A stretch of 64,000 nt of DNA, from the NCBI GenBank assembly GCA_045614225.1, contig JAZLCO010000022.1, positions 18,728-82,727 on the forward strand. The letters run 5' to 3'. The notes under the pieces are model-generated. The model searched no databases, was not told where the DNA came from, and saw only the letters and a program-made list of their open reading frames with translations. Origin of the DNA: UBA9715 sp045614225 (GTDB taxonomy: Bacteria > Actinomycetota > Coriobacteriia > Coriobacteriales > Eggerthellaceae). Positions 17,221 to 24,881 of the stretch are shown piece after piece (within the stretch, counting starts at the first letter, position 1; every line of letters begins with the position of its first letter). The translations under genes were made by a program, and so were the position numbers.

Positions 17221-17299
17221 AAACGCGCCAGTGGCGCGTTTGTAGGCCGACGGCCTGAGCGCGAAAGCGCGAAGACGTTGATTTCCGCGTAGCGGAAAT
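17221..17299 (+). repeat. Array of four short hairpins beside att copy 2
   Basis: Four back-to-back perfect hairpins: AAACGCGCC-AGT-GGCGCGTTT (17221-17241), AGGCC-GAC-GGCCT (17244-17256), GCGC-GAAA-GCGC (17259-17270) and ATTTCCGC-GTA-GCGGAAAT (17281-17299). They end 3 bases before the att core. Confidence 0.75.
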
Positions 17300-17302
17300 C
17301 GT

Positions 17303-17322
17303 GATCCCCCTATGCTCCACCA
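17303..17322 (+). repeat. att copy 2 (last 20 bases of tRNA-Ala)
   Basis: GATCCCCCTATGCTCCACCA is identical to the end of tRNA-Ala. The sequence before it is not tRNA-like, so this is an att core and not a gene. Confidence 0.85.
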
Positions 17323-17330
17323 AATTCTTC

Positions 17331-17357
17331 AAAAGGCCCATCGGACCTTTTGTTTTT
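17331..17357 (+). terminator. Terminator after att copy 2
   Basis: AAAAGGCCC, loop ATC, GGACCTTTT (one internal mismatch) and GTTTTT. All three att copies have such a terminator, but each with a different sequence. Confidence 0.7.
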
Positions 17358-17571
17358 CTAGAAGAGCGCAGGGAATCGGGTTCCGCAAAACTCACTCAGT
17401 GGAGTCCTTTATTTATAGCTCGGTAGACAAACTTCCACTTTCATAGGCGCTTCGTTGGAAAAGCGTGGAGCCAGGTGGCTCGTTCTCTAAACGCTGCAAT
17501 TCTAGACTCAAGGTGGTGCGTTGCAAGGTGCATCGCTTAAAAGACGGCAGACTAGGAGAAAGGAAGCCATC

Positions 17572-17790
17572 ATGTATACCGTTAAGAAAACGAAGATGAA
17601 GGTACTGGTGAAAGACCCTGATTCCGCCGCGATTCTCGAGAAGTATTGCCCTGGTTGCCTCAAGCATCCCCAGCTGAAGATGGCGTTTAACTTCCCGCTC
17701 GAAGTTATTTCGCAGTATGCTCCCGAGATGTTCAAACCCGAAGAGCTTCCTGCTCTCGATGCCGAACTGCAGGCGCTTGGCGACAGGTAA
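17572..17790 (+). CDS. Small DUF1858-like protein ahead of the molybdoenzyme genes
   Basis: 72 residues from the ATG at 17572 (AGGAGAAAGG upstream). It starts with a Lys-rich strand and has ILEKYCPGCLKHPQLK, a CxxC motif in a context like DUF1858 proteins, which occur with anaerobic redox enzymes. The rest is helical. It sits 74 bases before the catalytic subunit gene, so it may be a redox or cofactor helper of that enzyme; this is inference. Confidence 0.6.
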   Translation: MYTVKKTKMKVLVKDPDSAAILEKYCPGCLKHPQLKMAFNFPLEVISQYAPEMFKPEELPALDAELQALGDR

Positions 17791-17864
17791 GCATTCTAGG
17801 ACTTGCCCGCTCGACGTTGGTCGGCGGGTAAGTCTCTTTTCGAGGCTTTTGAGGGAGGGTAGTT

Positions 17865-20477
17865 ATGAGCAACGACGTGAAACGTAAGGTCGTTAGAGGC
17901 ATTTCCAGCGGCGGATATGGCGGAGAGCCCGTGGTCCTGGATGTTAACGACGAAGATAAGATTGTTCGCATTAGGCCACTCGACTACAGAACCAGCTATT
18001 CCGAGGAGTATCTCGATGACAGGCTCTGGAAATTCGAAGCCCGCGGCAAGACGTTCGAATGTTCGCGCAGGGCCGCGCCGCCGTACTATGCGCTCGCCTA
18101 CAAGAATCGCGTGTATTCGAAGAACCGCGTCAAATACCCGCTGAAACGCGTGGACTGGGAGCCCGGTGGCGATCCCGATAAGATCAACGCGCAGAACCGC
18201 GGCAAGAGCAAATTCGTCCGGATTTCCTGGGACGAAGCCACGCAGATCATCCATGACGAGATAGAGCGCGTGTACGAGAAGTACGGCAAATCCGGCATTC
18301 TGGCCATCGGCGAAGACGGCCACCACGAGAACAAGTGGATTCACATGACCGGCGGCAACCACATGCGCCTGCTGAACTTCCTGGGAGGATACACGCGCGA
18401 GGTGCGCACGCCTGACTCGGTTGAGGGGTTCTACTGGGGCGCCAAGCACGTTTGGGGCGACGGGCTCCTTAACGGATTGGGCGCGCAGAGTCCTTACACC
18501 AATGCAGTGCTCGATGTTTCCCGCAATACCGGGATGATGGTTCTCGAAGCCGGCGACTGGGAGACGACGCAGTCGTATTGCACCCAGTGGTGGAGCGAGG
18601 TTATCAAGTTCTGGGAGAGCGTCGGAATCAAGTTCGTGGTCATCGACCCGTTCTGCTCGTACACGGCAGTTTGCCACGACATGAAGTGGATTCCGATTCT
18701 GCCCAACACGGATAATGCGCTGCATTTTGCCATCATGTACGTATGGCTGACAGAGGATCTTTACGATAAAGAATATGTCGCTACGCATACGGTGGGGTCG
18801 GAAAAAGCATTCGATTACGTTCTCGGCAAGGACGACGGCATTCCCAAGACGCCTGCATGGGCGTCCGAAATCACCGGAATTCCCGAGTGGACCATAAAGG
18901 CGTTGGCACGCAAGTGGGGTAAAGTCGCAACCTCAATCGGGCATTTCTGCGGCACCCACGTGCGTGGCCCATACAGTCACGAGATTGGCCGTTCCGAGGT
19001 TTACCTGCTCGCCATGCAAGGCGTTGGCAAACCAGGTGTCGAGCAGCTTCATATGTATTCGTTCACAATGCCCCAGGAGAGCATGAACTGCCTGTCGTTC
19101 AACTGGGCGACAGGTCACGCCGAGCAGTTCATGCCCAATGAGTACACCATTCCGCGCACGCTCGTGCACAAGGCAATTCTCGACGGCGAGGCCGAGTGGT
19201 GGGGAACTCCGCAAATCTCGTTCTGTCCGACTGAGGACCAGTTCGACAAGTATCGGTATCCGAACCCCGAGCCCGAGGACGAGGATGTCGAACCCGGGGG
19301 AGAATTCCACATGATCTGGTCGGAGAAGGCAAGTAACCAGGCGAGTTGGAATGGCGGATTCTTGCTCGAGGAAGCATACCGCAGCCCCAAGATCGAATGC
19401 TTCATCTCGAACCACCAATGGCTCGAGAACGACTCGATTTTCGCCGACCTGGTGCTTCCGGTTAGCGTATGCGTCGAGGAGACCGACTTCTCCGGTTCCG
19501 GTGAGAACTCTCAGACAATCGTCCACTGCTGCAACGATGCCATCGGCAAATGCGGCGAATCGATGAGCGACTACGAGATATCTGTCGAAGTCGCAAAGAA
19601 GTTCGACATGGAAGAGCTCATGACCTTCGGCAGCACCGTCGAGGAAGACCGTCGACGGGCGTTCGAGGCGTCAATCATGACAGACGAGATCACCTACGAG
19701 GAATGGCAGGAAAAGGGTTACTGGATTCCGAGGATGCAGGAAGACTGGGAAGACCTGCCAGCGGGCATGAGCGAGTTCTACGAGGATCCCGAAGACAACG
19801 AGCTTTCAACGCCGAGCGGCCTCATAGAGTTCTTCTCCGAAGCTCTCGAGGAAAACTTCCCCGACGACAAGGAGCGCGCTCCCATTGCGAAGTGGGTCGT
19901 CGGCGGCTCGAAGGAAGACGGCTTCATGCACGACGAATCGCTGTGGGGCGAGAAAGCGAAGACCTATCCGCTACTTCTGAACACGCCTCCCGGACGTTGG
20001 CGCCTCCATTGTCAGAACGACGACATCGTCTGGTTCCGCGAGATCGACAACTGCAAGGTCATCGGTCCTGATGGTTATGCGTACGAGCCGGTTTGGATGT
20101 CGGCTGACGAGGCGGCCAAGCGCGGAATCGCAGAAGGCGACATCGTCAAGGTCTTCAACGACGAAGGCGTCATCCTGTGCGGTGCGCACATCTCCGAGCG
20201 CGTTCCGAACGGAACGGTGAGAATCGACAAGGGTGCTCACGCTGATCCAATCGGCCCGCGCATCGACCGTGGCGGTTGCACGAACCTGATCAGCCCTCCG
20301 GATCCCATCTCGAAGCACTGCGTCGGATTCGTTGTATCGGGTTATCTGGTCCAGGTGGAAAAACTCCAAGACGCCGAGATGGAGCAGTGGAAGAAAGAGT
20401 ATCCGGAAAGCTTCGCTCGCGCATATGATCCGGCATCCGGGTCGAGCTATGACGGCTGGGTAGAGGGGGTTGAATAA
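17865..20477 (+). CDS. Molybdopterin oxidoreductase, transhydroxylase/catechol dehydroxylase type, large subunit
   Basis: 870 residues, DMSO-reductase superfamily. There is no Tat signal and no N-terminal CxxC cluster motif, so it is probably cytoplasmic and lacks the usual [4Fe-4S] in the large subunit, as in the pyrogallol-phloroglucinol transhydroxylase of Pelobacter acidigallici (similar length). By memory of that enzyme, Ser175 binds Mo and His144/Asp174 are in the active site; here His154, Asp184 and Ser185 (in PDSVEGFYWG) have the same spacing. LNTPPGRWRLH marks the C-terminal cofactor domain. Gut Eggerthellaceae use related enzymes to dehydroxylate catechols, so an aromatic hydroxyl substrate is likely but not known. 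The Fe-S subunit follows at once. Confidence 0.8.
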   Translation: MSNDVKRKVVRGISSGGYGGEPVVLDVNDEDKIVRIRPLDYRTSYSEEYLDDRLWKFEARGKTFECSRRAAPPYYALAYKNRVYSKNRVKYPLKRVDWEPGGDPDKINAQNRGKSKFVRISWDEATQIIHDEIERVYEKYGKSGILAIGEDGHHENKWIHMTGGNHMRLLNFLGGYTREVRTPDSVEGFYWGAKHVWGDGLLNGLGAQSPYTNAVLDVSRNTGMMVLEAGDWETTQSYCTQWWSEVIKFWESVGIKFVVIDPFCSYTAVCHDMKWIPILPNTDNALHFAIMYVWLTEDLYDKEYVATHTVGSEKAFDYVLGKDDGIPKTPAWASEITGIPEWTIKALARKWGKVATSIGHFCGTHVRGPYSHEIGRSEVYLLAMQGVGKPGVEQLHMYSFTMPQESMNCLSFNWATGHAEQFMPNEYTIPRTLVHKAILDGEAEWWGTPQISFCPTEDQFDKYRYPNPEPEDEDVEPGGEFHMIWSEKASNQASWNGGFLLEEAYRSPKIECFISNHQWLENDSIFADLVLPVSVCVEETDFSGSGENSQTIVHCCNDAIGKCGESMSDYEISVEVAKKFDMEELMTFGSTVEEDRRRAFEASIMTDEITYEEWQEKGYWIPRMQEDWEDLPAGMSEFYEDPEDNELSTPSGLIEFFSEALEENFPDDKERAPIAKWVVGGSKEDGFMHDESLWGEKAKTYPLLLNTPPGRWRLHCQNDDIVWFREIDNCKVIGPDGYAYEPVWMSADEAAKRGIAEGDIVKVFNDEGVILCGAHISERVPNGTVRIDKGAHADPIGPRIDRGGCTNLISPPDPISKHCVGFVVSGYLVQVEKLQDAEMEQWKKEYPESFARAYDPASGSSYDGWVEGVE

Positions 20478-20478
20478 C

Positions 20479-21285
20479 ATGAAGACTCTTCTTATTGATG
20501 TCGGCCAATGCGTAGGATGCTACGGCTGCCAAATCGGCTGCAAGGACGAACATTGCGGACAATGCTGGATGCCCTATGCTGCGGAGCAGCCGCTCACCGG
20601 ACAGTTCTGGATGCATGTTGAGCAGTTTGAGCGTGGCAACAAGCCGTTTGTCAAGGTCGCATATATTCCCACGCCTTGCCAGCATTGCAAGAATGCTCCC
20701 TGCATGAAGGTTGCGAAGGATGGTGCGGTGTATCGACGTGATGACGGGCTCGTCATCATCGACCCAGAGAAGTCGAAGGGACAGCGTCAAATCGTCGACG
20801 CGTGCCCGTACCATGCGATCTTCTGGAACGAGGAGCTGGGGATTCCGCAGAAGTGCACTGGTTGCGCTCATCTTATCGATGCGGGAGACGAGCAGCCGAT
20901 CCATGTTCCGCGCTGCTTCGACAACTGCACGCATAATGCGATCAAGTACGGTGAGGAGTCGGAGCTCGACTTGGAGGGCGCCGAGAAGCTGCATCCCGAG
21001 TTTGGCACCGAGCCGTCCGTTTGGTACAAGAACCTTCCGAAGAAGTTCATCGCTGGAACGGTTTATGATCCCGTCGAGAAGGAAATCATCGAAGGCGCTA
21101 CGGTTACGGCCACAGGCGAGGGCGGTACCTTCGCGGCCACGACTGATGATTTCGGCGATTTCTGGCTGAATGGCCTGCCCGAGTCCGATTGGAAGATTTC
21201 CATCGAATACAATGGCAAGGCCATGGAGCTTGAAGCGAGCACGAAAGAGAAGGACATCGGGTTGGGCGACATCGCGTTCGGCTAA
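20479..21285 (+). CDS. Fe-S electron-transfer subunit with C-terminal transthyretin-like domain
   Basis: 268 residues from the ATG at 20479, one base after the large-subunit stop (GAGGGGG upstream). The N-terminal cluster motif is CVGCYGCQIGC (Cys11, 14, 17, 21). Further motifs are CQHCKNAPC, a CPYHAI segment, and CTGC with CFDNCTHNAI, enough for three to four [4Fe-4S] clusters as in DmsB/TtrB-like subunits. Residues about 195-268 (FIAGTVYDPVEKEIIEGA, then DFGDFWLNGLP) form a transthyretin/CarboxypepD_reg-like beta domain, a feature of the transhydroxylase small subunit. It passes electrons to or from the Mo subunit in the cytoplasm. Confidence 0.85.
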   Translation: MKTLLIDVGQCVGCYGCQIGCKDEHCGQCWMPYAAEQPLTGQFWMHVEQFERGNKPFVKVAYIPTPCQHCKNAPCMKVAKDGAVYRRDDGLVIIDPEKSKGQRQIVDACPYHAIFWNEELGIPQKCTGCAHLIDAGDEQPIHVPRCFDNCTHNAIKYGEESELDLEGAEKLHPEFGTEPSVWYKNLPKKFIAGTVYDPVEKEIIEGATVTATGEGGTFAATTDDFGDFWLNGLPESDWKISIEYNGKAMELEASTKEKDIGLGDIAFG

Positions 21286-21353
21286 GGTTCCCGACCGAAG
21301 GCCCTTGGAGCAAATGCCTGCCTAGGCTGTGCAACGTGCTGCAACATGTTTAA

Positions 21354-21392
21354 GGCGGTGCGCGGGCGAATGAGATTCGTCCGCGCGCCGCC
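21354..21392 (+). repeat. Strong hairpin before the LuxR-type gene
   Basis: GGCGGTGCGCGG (21354-21365) pairs with CCGCGCGCCGCC (21381-21392) around CGAAT/ATTCG. No T-run follows. It could weaken read-through from the enzyme operon into the regulator gene. Confidence 0.6.
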
Positions 21393-21419
21393 AGTTCACA
21401 TCATGATGAGGGGGTCATT

Positions 21420-22331
21420 ATGAGGGAGAAACGGGTTTGGTTTAGCGCGGAACCTTTTCTCAAAAGTTCCGATGTGGAGGCGGTTTACCATGTGCTGAAC
21501 GCCATGGATGCGTCTGATGATCCCGACGAGATACTCACTCGTGTCACGACATGCTTGCGGGATGACACGAAAGCGGAAATCTCATCGATATTCAGGTTGG
21601 AAAACGGCGAGATATCAACCCTGGAGCTCCTCAAGGCGATCGATACCAAAGGGCCGGCACGCTACCTGAGCAAGGTCGTTTCAGGCAAGCTCGAATTGGA
21701 TTGGGGCTTTTTGCCGCGAATGCTCGCCGATTTTCTTCCGCGGGCGTTTGATTTCGCAAAGTTCGAAAACGATGCAACTGCCCAATATCTCATCAAGCAA
21801 TGCGGGATACGCGGCGGCGTATGCGTACCCATTGTGCTGGATGCCAAGGCCTCCGGGTTTTTTGCTCTGCTCTTTAAGGAAGTGCCCCTTGTTTCCGAGA
21901 AGGACCAATCCGCCCTCATATTGCTTGGTGGCGCGTTAGGGGTCATCTTAAGGTATTGCGATCTTCTCGAACGCTATAACGATTTGGACAAGTATGTGTC
22001 GGAGGTTTCGAATAGCGTCGAGATAAAACTGCATGCAGATGCGCTCAGCAATATTTTGGGCCGCATAGAACGGATAATCAATCGAGATTCGACCGATGCC
22101 TATCACGTGATTGATACAGCTAAAAACCTAGAGCAACCTTTCGCGCGGTTGACGCAAGGGGAATTGAGCGTCTTGGCGTTCGTTGCCAATGGTTTTTCGA
22201 ACGAAGAAATAGCCGAATACCTCAGCATCAGTGAAGGAACCGTTAAGAAACGCGTTGGCAATTTGATGATGAAGCTCGGCTTGAAGAATCGTACACAGCT
22301 CGGCGTTTACTTCGCACGCTTTGCGCGATAG
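21420..22331 (+). CDS. GAF-LuxR family transcriptional regulator
   Basis: 303 residues. Residues about 20-180 look like a GAF-type sensor (VTTCLRDDTKAEISSIFRL, GGVCVPIVLDAKASGFFALLF), followed by a helical linker and a LuxR C-terminal HTH from about 240 (LTQGELSVLAFVANGFSNEE, then SISEGTVKKRVGNLMMKLGLK). It has no transmembrane segments, unlike many Eggerthella dehydroxylase regulators. GAGGGGG precedes the ATG. Placed after the molybdoenzyme genes and in the same direction, it is the natural candidate for controlling them in response to a small aromatic ligand; this is inference. Confidence 0.85.
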   Translation: MREKRVWFSAEPFLKSSDVEAVYHVLNAMDASDDPDEILTRVTTCLRDDTKAEISSIFRLENGEISTLELLKAIDTKGPARYLSKVVSGKLELDWGFLPRMLADFLPRAFDFAKFENDATAQYLIKQCGIRGGVCVPIVLDAKASGFFALLFKEVPLVSEKDQSALILLGGALGVILRYCDLLERYNDLDKYVSEVSNSVEIKLHADALSNILGRIERIINRDSTDAYHVIDTAKNLEQPFARLTQGELSVLAFVANGFSNEEIAEYLSISEGTVKKRVGNLMMKLGLKNRTQLGVYFARFAR

Positions 22332-22344
22332 TGCGTTTGCCGCA

Positions 22345-22372
22345 AGCAGGGACGGCGTAGGCCATCCCTGCT
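22345..22372. terminator. Terminator hairpin between convergent genes
   Basis: AGCAGGGA (22345-22352) pairs with TCCCTGCT (22365-22372), with an inner GGC/GCC, between the regulator and SDR stops. The T-run is weak. Confidence 0.55.
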
Positions 22373-22393
22373 CGCTGTCTCATTTGGATAGTG

Positions 22394-23254
22394 CTAGTCA
22401 AGCTGCATCACATTGGTTACAGCGAACACCCCACCGTCCATCGTGATGTTTATGCCGGTGATGTAGAACATGAGCGGCTGGCACAGATCGTAAACGAGCT
22501 CGGCCATCTCTTCGGGTTGTCCGATTCGGCCAAGCGCCGTTACGCTCGCAAGGTTCTCGGCACCGCGACCATCTTGCTGGGCCTTCTGGGGTGCGAGGAG
22601 CGGCGTGTCGAACGAGCCTGGAGACACTGCAACAATGTGGCATCCCTTTTCCGCAAACCTTGCAGCGTTCATGGCTACGAAGTAACGGCAGAATGCCTTT
22701 GCGTAGCAGTAGGCGTGATAAGCGTGTTGCGGCATGCCGAAGAGGGGCTCCAGGTTGTTGACGACCTCCTTGACGCGCTTTTCGAAGTCGTCTTCGTACA
22801 CTTCCTCCCACAAGTCGTGGTCGTCGTCAGTAATGGTGGCGGAGTCGGCTGCCAGGGATGCGTATGTGATGAACGAACCGTTTTCCATAACAGGGAGGAA
22901 AGCATCGACCATGTTCTTGGTGCCAAAGATGACATTGTCCACGATTTCCTCGGATGCCGCGGGTTCCGGCATCGGCTCGACGGTGTTGAAGTCCTTTGCA
23001 GCGGCATGGACAACGTTCTTCACGGCGCCAATTGACGTAGCGTATTCAACGAGTTCGGCGAGTTGCGCAGGGTCGGTGATGTCAGCAACTTTTGCATAAA
23101 CCTCGAATCCGGCATCTTCGAATTCCTTGCGTGTCTGCTCTAGCAGCGGCTCGTTGATGTCGAAGATCAGAATCGGGCCATCTTTAGCCAATCGCCGTGC
23201 GCTTTCTTTCCCCATGCCAGATGCACCGCCGGAGATAACTGAAATGTTTTTCAC
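22394..23254 (-). CDS. Short-chain dehydrogenase/reductase
   Basis: 286 residues from a GTG at 23254 (GAAAGGAGC, spacing about 6); the open frame extends further but without a start signal. It has a Rossmann-type NAD(P) site with SGGASGMG at the N-terminus, an acidic FDIN after strand 2 that suggests NAD(H), and a YxxxK pair in AYCYAKAF. An insert around residues 130-170 (DDDHDLWEEVYEDD) is unusual. The ending TGINITMDGG is standard for the family. Substrate unknown; the setting beside an aromatic-compound enzyme suggests a secondary metabolite or bile-acid-like hydroxyl group, but nothing proves it. Confidence 0.85.
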   Translation of the reverse strand: MKNISVISGGASGMGKESARRLAKDGPILIFDINEPLLEQTRKEFEDAGFEVYAKVADITDPAQLAELVEYATSIGAVKNVVHAAAKDFNTVEPMPEPAASEEIVDNVIFGTKNMVDAFLPVMENGSFITYASLAADSATITDDDHDLWEEVYEDDFEKRVKEVVNNLEPLFGMPQHAYHAYCYAKAFCRYFVAMNAARFAEKGCHIVAVSPGSFDTPLLAPQKAQQDGRGAENLASVTALGRIGQPEEMAELVYDLCQPLMFYITGINITMDGGVFAVTNVMQLD

Positions 23255-23483
23255 GATGGCTCCTTTCAACGATTTTTGGGCTCCACTGATGTCCCTACAG
23301 TTCAAGAATGTACAATCGCTGATTTCGCGTAACAAGCCACCTAGAGCCACCGCGCATGGCGACGGTGGCGCGAAGAATAGACGCATGTCTATAGTCTTCA
23401 AGCAGACATGCCCATCGATTTGAAGGATTTGCAGTGCGCTTATGCGAGGAAAGCAATAAGCCTGATAAGCCCGAATTTGAGGG

Positions 23484-23528
23484 TTTGCAAGCCTGAGGTC
23501 AGGGGTTCGATCCCCCTATGCTCCACCA
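23484..23528 (+). repeat. att copy 3 (45 bases of tRNA-Ala)
   Basis: TTTGCAAGCCTGAGGTCAGG... to CCACCA, identical to 13448-13492. It includes the anticodon but no 5' half, so it is a footprint and not a working tRNA. Confidence 0.92.
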
Positions 23529-23536
23529 TTAAAACA

Positions 23537-23568
23537 GCAGGTCAGAAGCGATTTCTGGCCTGCTTTTT
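23537..23568 (+). terminator. Terminator after att copy 3
   Basis: GCAGGTCAGAA (23537-23547) pairs with TTCTGGCCTGC (23553-23563), followed by six Ts. Confidence 0.9.
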
Positions 23569-23617
23569 TGTTGTCAAAATGTTGTCAAGCATCTCCCTGA
23601 CAACATTTTGACAACAA
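23568..23617. repeat. Perfect 20-bp inverted repeat near the att site
   Basis: TTGTTGTCAAAATGTTGTCA (23568-23587) and its exact complement (23598-23617) flank 10 bases. Each arm contains TTGTCA twice, 11 bases apart, so four copies of one hexamer are arranged symmetrically, as expected for a recombinase or replication-protein site. Confidence 0.8.
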
Positions 23618-23660
23618 GCCCAGATATTTTCAACCCGGTTTTTCACCGAAAAACGGGCGC

Positions 23661-23789
23661 AGGTTGCGCTGTGGCGAAAGTGGAAAACTTTAGGTTGCGC
23701 CGTGTCGCAAGTTCGGTTGCGGGAGAGCGCAACCTTAGGTTGCGCCGTGATGCAAGCGATGGCCGGGTAGCTTGCGCCGTGCCGCAATC
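23661..23789 (+). repeat. Four iteron-like direct repeats
   Basis: AGGTTGCGCTGTGGCGAAAG (23661), AGGTTGCGCCGTGTCGCAAG (23692), AGGTTGCGCCGTGATGCAAG (23737) and GCTTGCGCCGTGCCGCAATC (23770). Start-to-start distances are 31, 45 and 33 bases. A GGTTGCG/CGCAACC palindrome (23715-23734) lies between copies 2 and 3. They may bind the excisionase-like or HTH protein encoded just downstream. Confidence 0.75.
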
Positions 23790-24061
23790 CTATAAAAACC
23801 CAAAAACCAATTGAAGAAAAAGAAACCGGCGTCCCTGGCGTGGGGCGCCATGTAGGGGACGCCGAGGGCGGACATCGGAACATGCGAGAAGACGCGGGTT
23901 TTTGGGAAGCTGGCACCCTTGCCTTGCTCATCGCCTGGGGGTGCCCTGATTTGGGGTAAAACGGCATCGTTTTGGGGTGAAACTCACACAGAAGGCGATT
24001 GGAGCCGTAGCCTCTGACCGACGTGAGCGTAAAGGCAAAGAAGGTCGAGGTGAACTTCAAG

Positions 24062-24307
24062 ATGACTAAGAACGAATCGGCAATGAAGGCGCTTGACGCC
24101 GAGGGCAGGATCATATCGCTCGGCGAGGCGGCCAAGATGCTGGGCACGTCCTATCCCACGGTCTTGCGCCTTGCCACGAACGGCGAGCTCAAGGCGTTCA
24201 GGATCCGCAGGACATGGCGCACGAGCGAGGCGGCGTGCGAGGCGTACGTGCAAAAGCAGTTCGAATTGCAGGCGACGGCATGCCAGTCGGTCGAGGTGGA
24301 GGGTTAG
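24062..24307 (+). CDS. Excisionase-like helix-turn-helix protein, element C copy
   Basis: 81 residues from the ATG at 24062; a GTG at 24023 would add 13. ISLGEAAKMLGTSYPTVLRLA, then NGELKAFRIRRTWRTSEAAC, is nearly the same as the element A protein at 13965 (SLKEAAEILGSSYPTVLRMA, RRTWRTSTAAC). It is a small winged HTH of the excisionase/MerR type that probably binds the repeats upstream and directs excision or represses the module. The end overlaps the next gene by 28 bases, the same design as in element A. Confidence 0.75.
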   Translation: MTKNESAMKALDAEGRIISLGEAAKMLGTSYPTVLRLATNGELKAFRIRRTWRTSEAACEAYVQKQFELQATACQSVEVEG

Positions 24308-24696
24308 CCGGGCGGCGCCGTTTCGCCCAGTACCCTCCCCATACCTTCGCGACGATACCGCAGGGCATCCTCGCCGGGCTCGTGGCGAGGCACGTGGGCA
24401 GGAACGGCTGGGCCGTGATGGTTGCGCTGTGCCGCAAGCTCTACGACGACGGGTTGCTGGGCCGATCGTCATCGACCGAGGTGTCCGAGCTGACGGGCCT
24501 CACGTCCTACCAGGTTGCACGTGGGATGGCCGAGCTGCGCCAGAAGGGCATGATCGTTCCCGTGGTCGTGAAGGACTCGAGGGGCGTGCGTCACATCGAC
24601 CGATCAGGCCACGGGCACATCGCTCAGTACTGCATCACCAGGGACGTGTGGGCCTCGGTCCAGCTCCACGATGACGGGCAGGGCGACGACCGTTGA
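24280..24696 (+). CDS. HTH replication/regulatory protein, element C copy
   Basis: 138 residues from the ATG at 24280. It shares with the element A protein the core VGRNGWAVMVALCRKLYDDG, the HTH segment LTGLTSYQVARGMAELRQKG, the IVPVVVKDSRG wing and HIAQYCITRDVW. The N-terminal 30 residues differ. A winged-helix DNA-binding role in element maintenance is likely; which process is unknown. T-rich GGGG motifs lie before (23950-23982) and after (24737-24759) this gene pair. Confidence 0.6.
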   Translation: MPVGRGGGLAGRRRFAQYPPHTFATIPQGILAGLVARHVGRNGWAVMVALCRKLYDDGLLGRSSSTEVSELTGLTSYQVARGMAELRQKGMIVPVVVKDSRGVRHIDRSGHGHIAQYCITRDVWASVQLHDDGQGDDR

Positions 24697-24881
24697 GATC
24701 CGGCTCTCGCGTTCAAGCGGCTGACTGTTTACCTAATTTGGGGCAAAAGCACCCCAAAACGGGGTCATTTCCGCACAGCGCCGCAAGCGCTTGGTACCTT
24801 GGCTTGGTCAGCAGATGACTTGCTCCCCAAGCCTTGTTTTTCGGGTTCGTCTACGCCGACCGGACACCAAACGCAGCAAAA

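Larger units (their letters stand above)
13493..17322. mobile_element. Element A at tRNA-Ala, small degraded island
   Basis: Bounded by att copy 1 and att copy 2. It holds two HTH proteins, DUF4926, an ADP-ribosylglycohydrolase and a broken transposase, but no integrase, so it is either mobilised in trans or decayed. The two HTH genes match the first two genes of element C. Confidence 0.65.
17323..23528. mobile_element. Element B between att copies 2 and 3
   Basis: A 6.2-kb segment bounded by tRNA-Ala-derived repeats that carries a molybdoenzyme operon, its likely regulator and an SDR gene. No recombinase is present, so it could be an older island remnant or chromosome trapped between two insertions. 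Confidence 0.45.
23950..24759. repeat. TTTGGGG-type motifs flanking the HTH gene pair
   Basis: TTTGGGGTAAAA (23950), TTTTGGGGTGAAA (23970), TTTGGGGCAAAA (24737) and the inverted CCCCAAAA (24752). They could be operator copies for one of the two proteins. Confidence 0.35.

Noticed and set aside
23484..23528. Second tRNA-Ala gene
   Set aside because: Only the 3' part from the anticodon on is present; no D arm or 5' acceptor strand precedes it.
23408..23611. Small frame across att copy 3
   Set aside because: Made up mostly of the tRNA-Ala 3' end, its terminator and the palindrome; a chance frame.
23661..23789. CRISPR array
   Set aside because: The repeats are only four, diverged, and 11-25 bases apart with no uniform spacers; iteron-like sites fit better. 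No CRISPR array was seen anywhere in the window.
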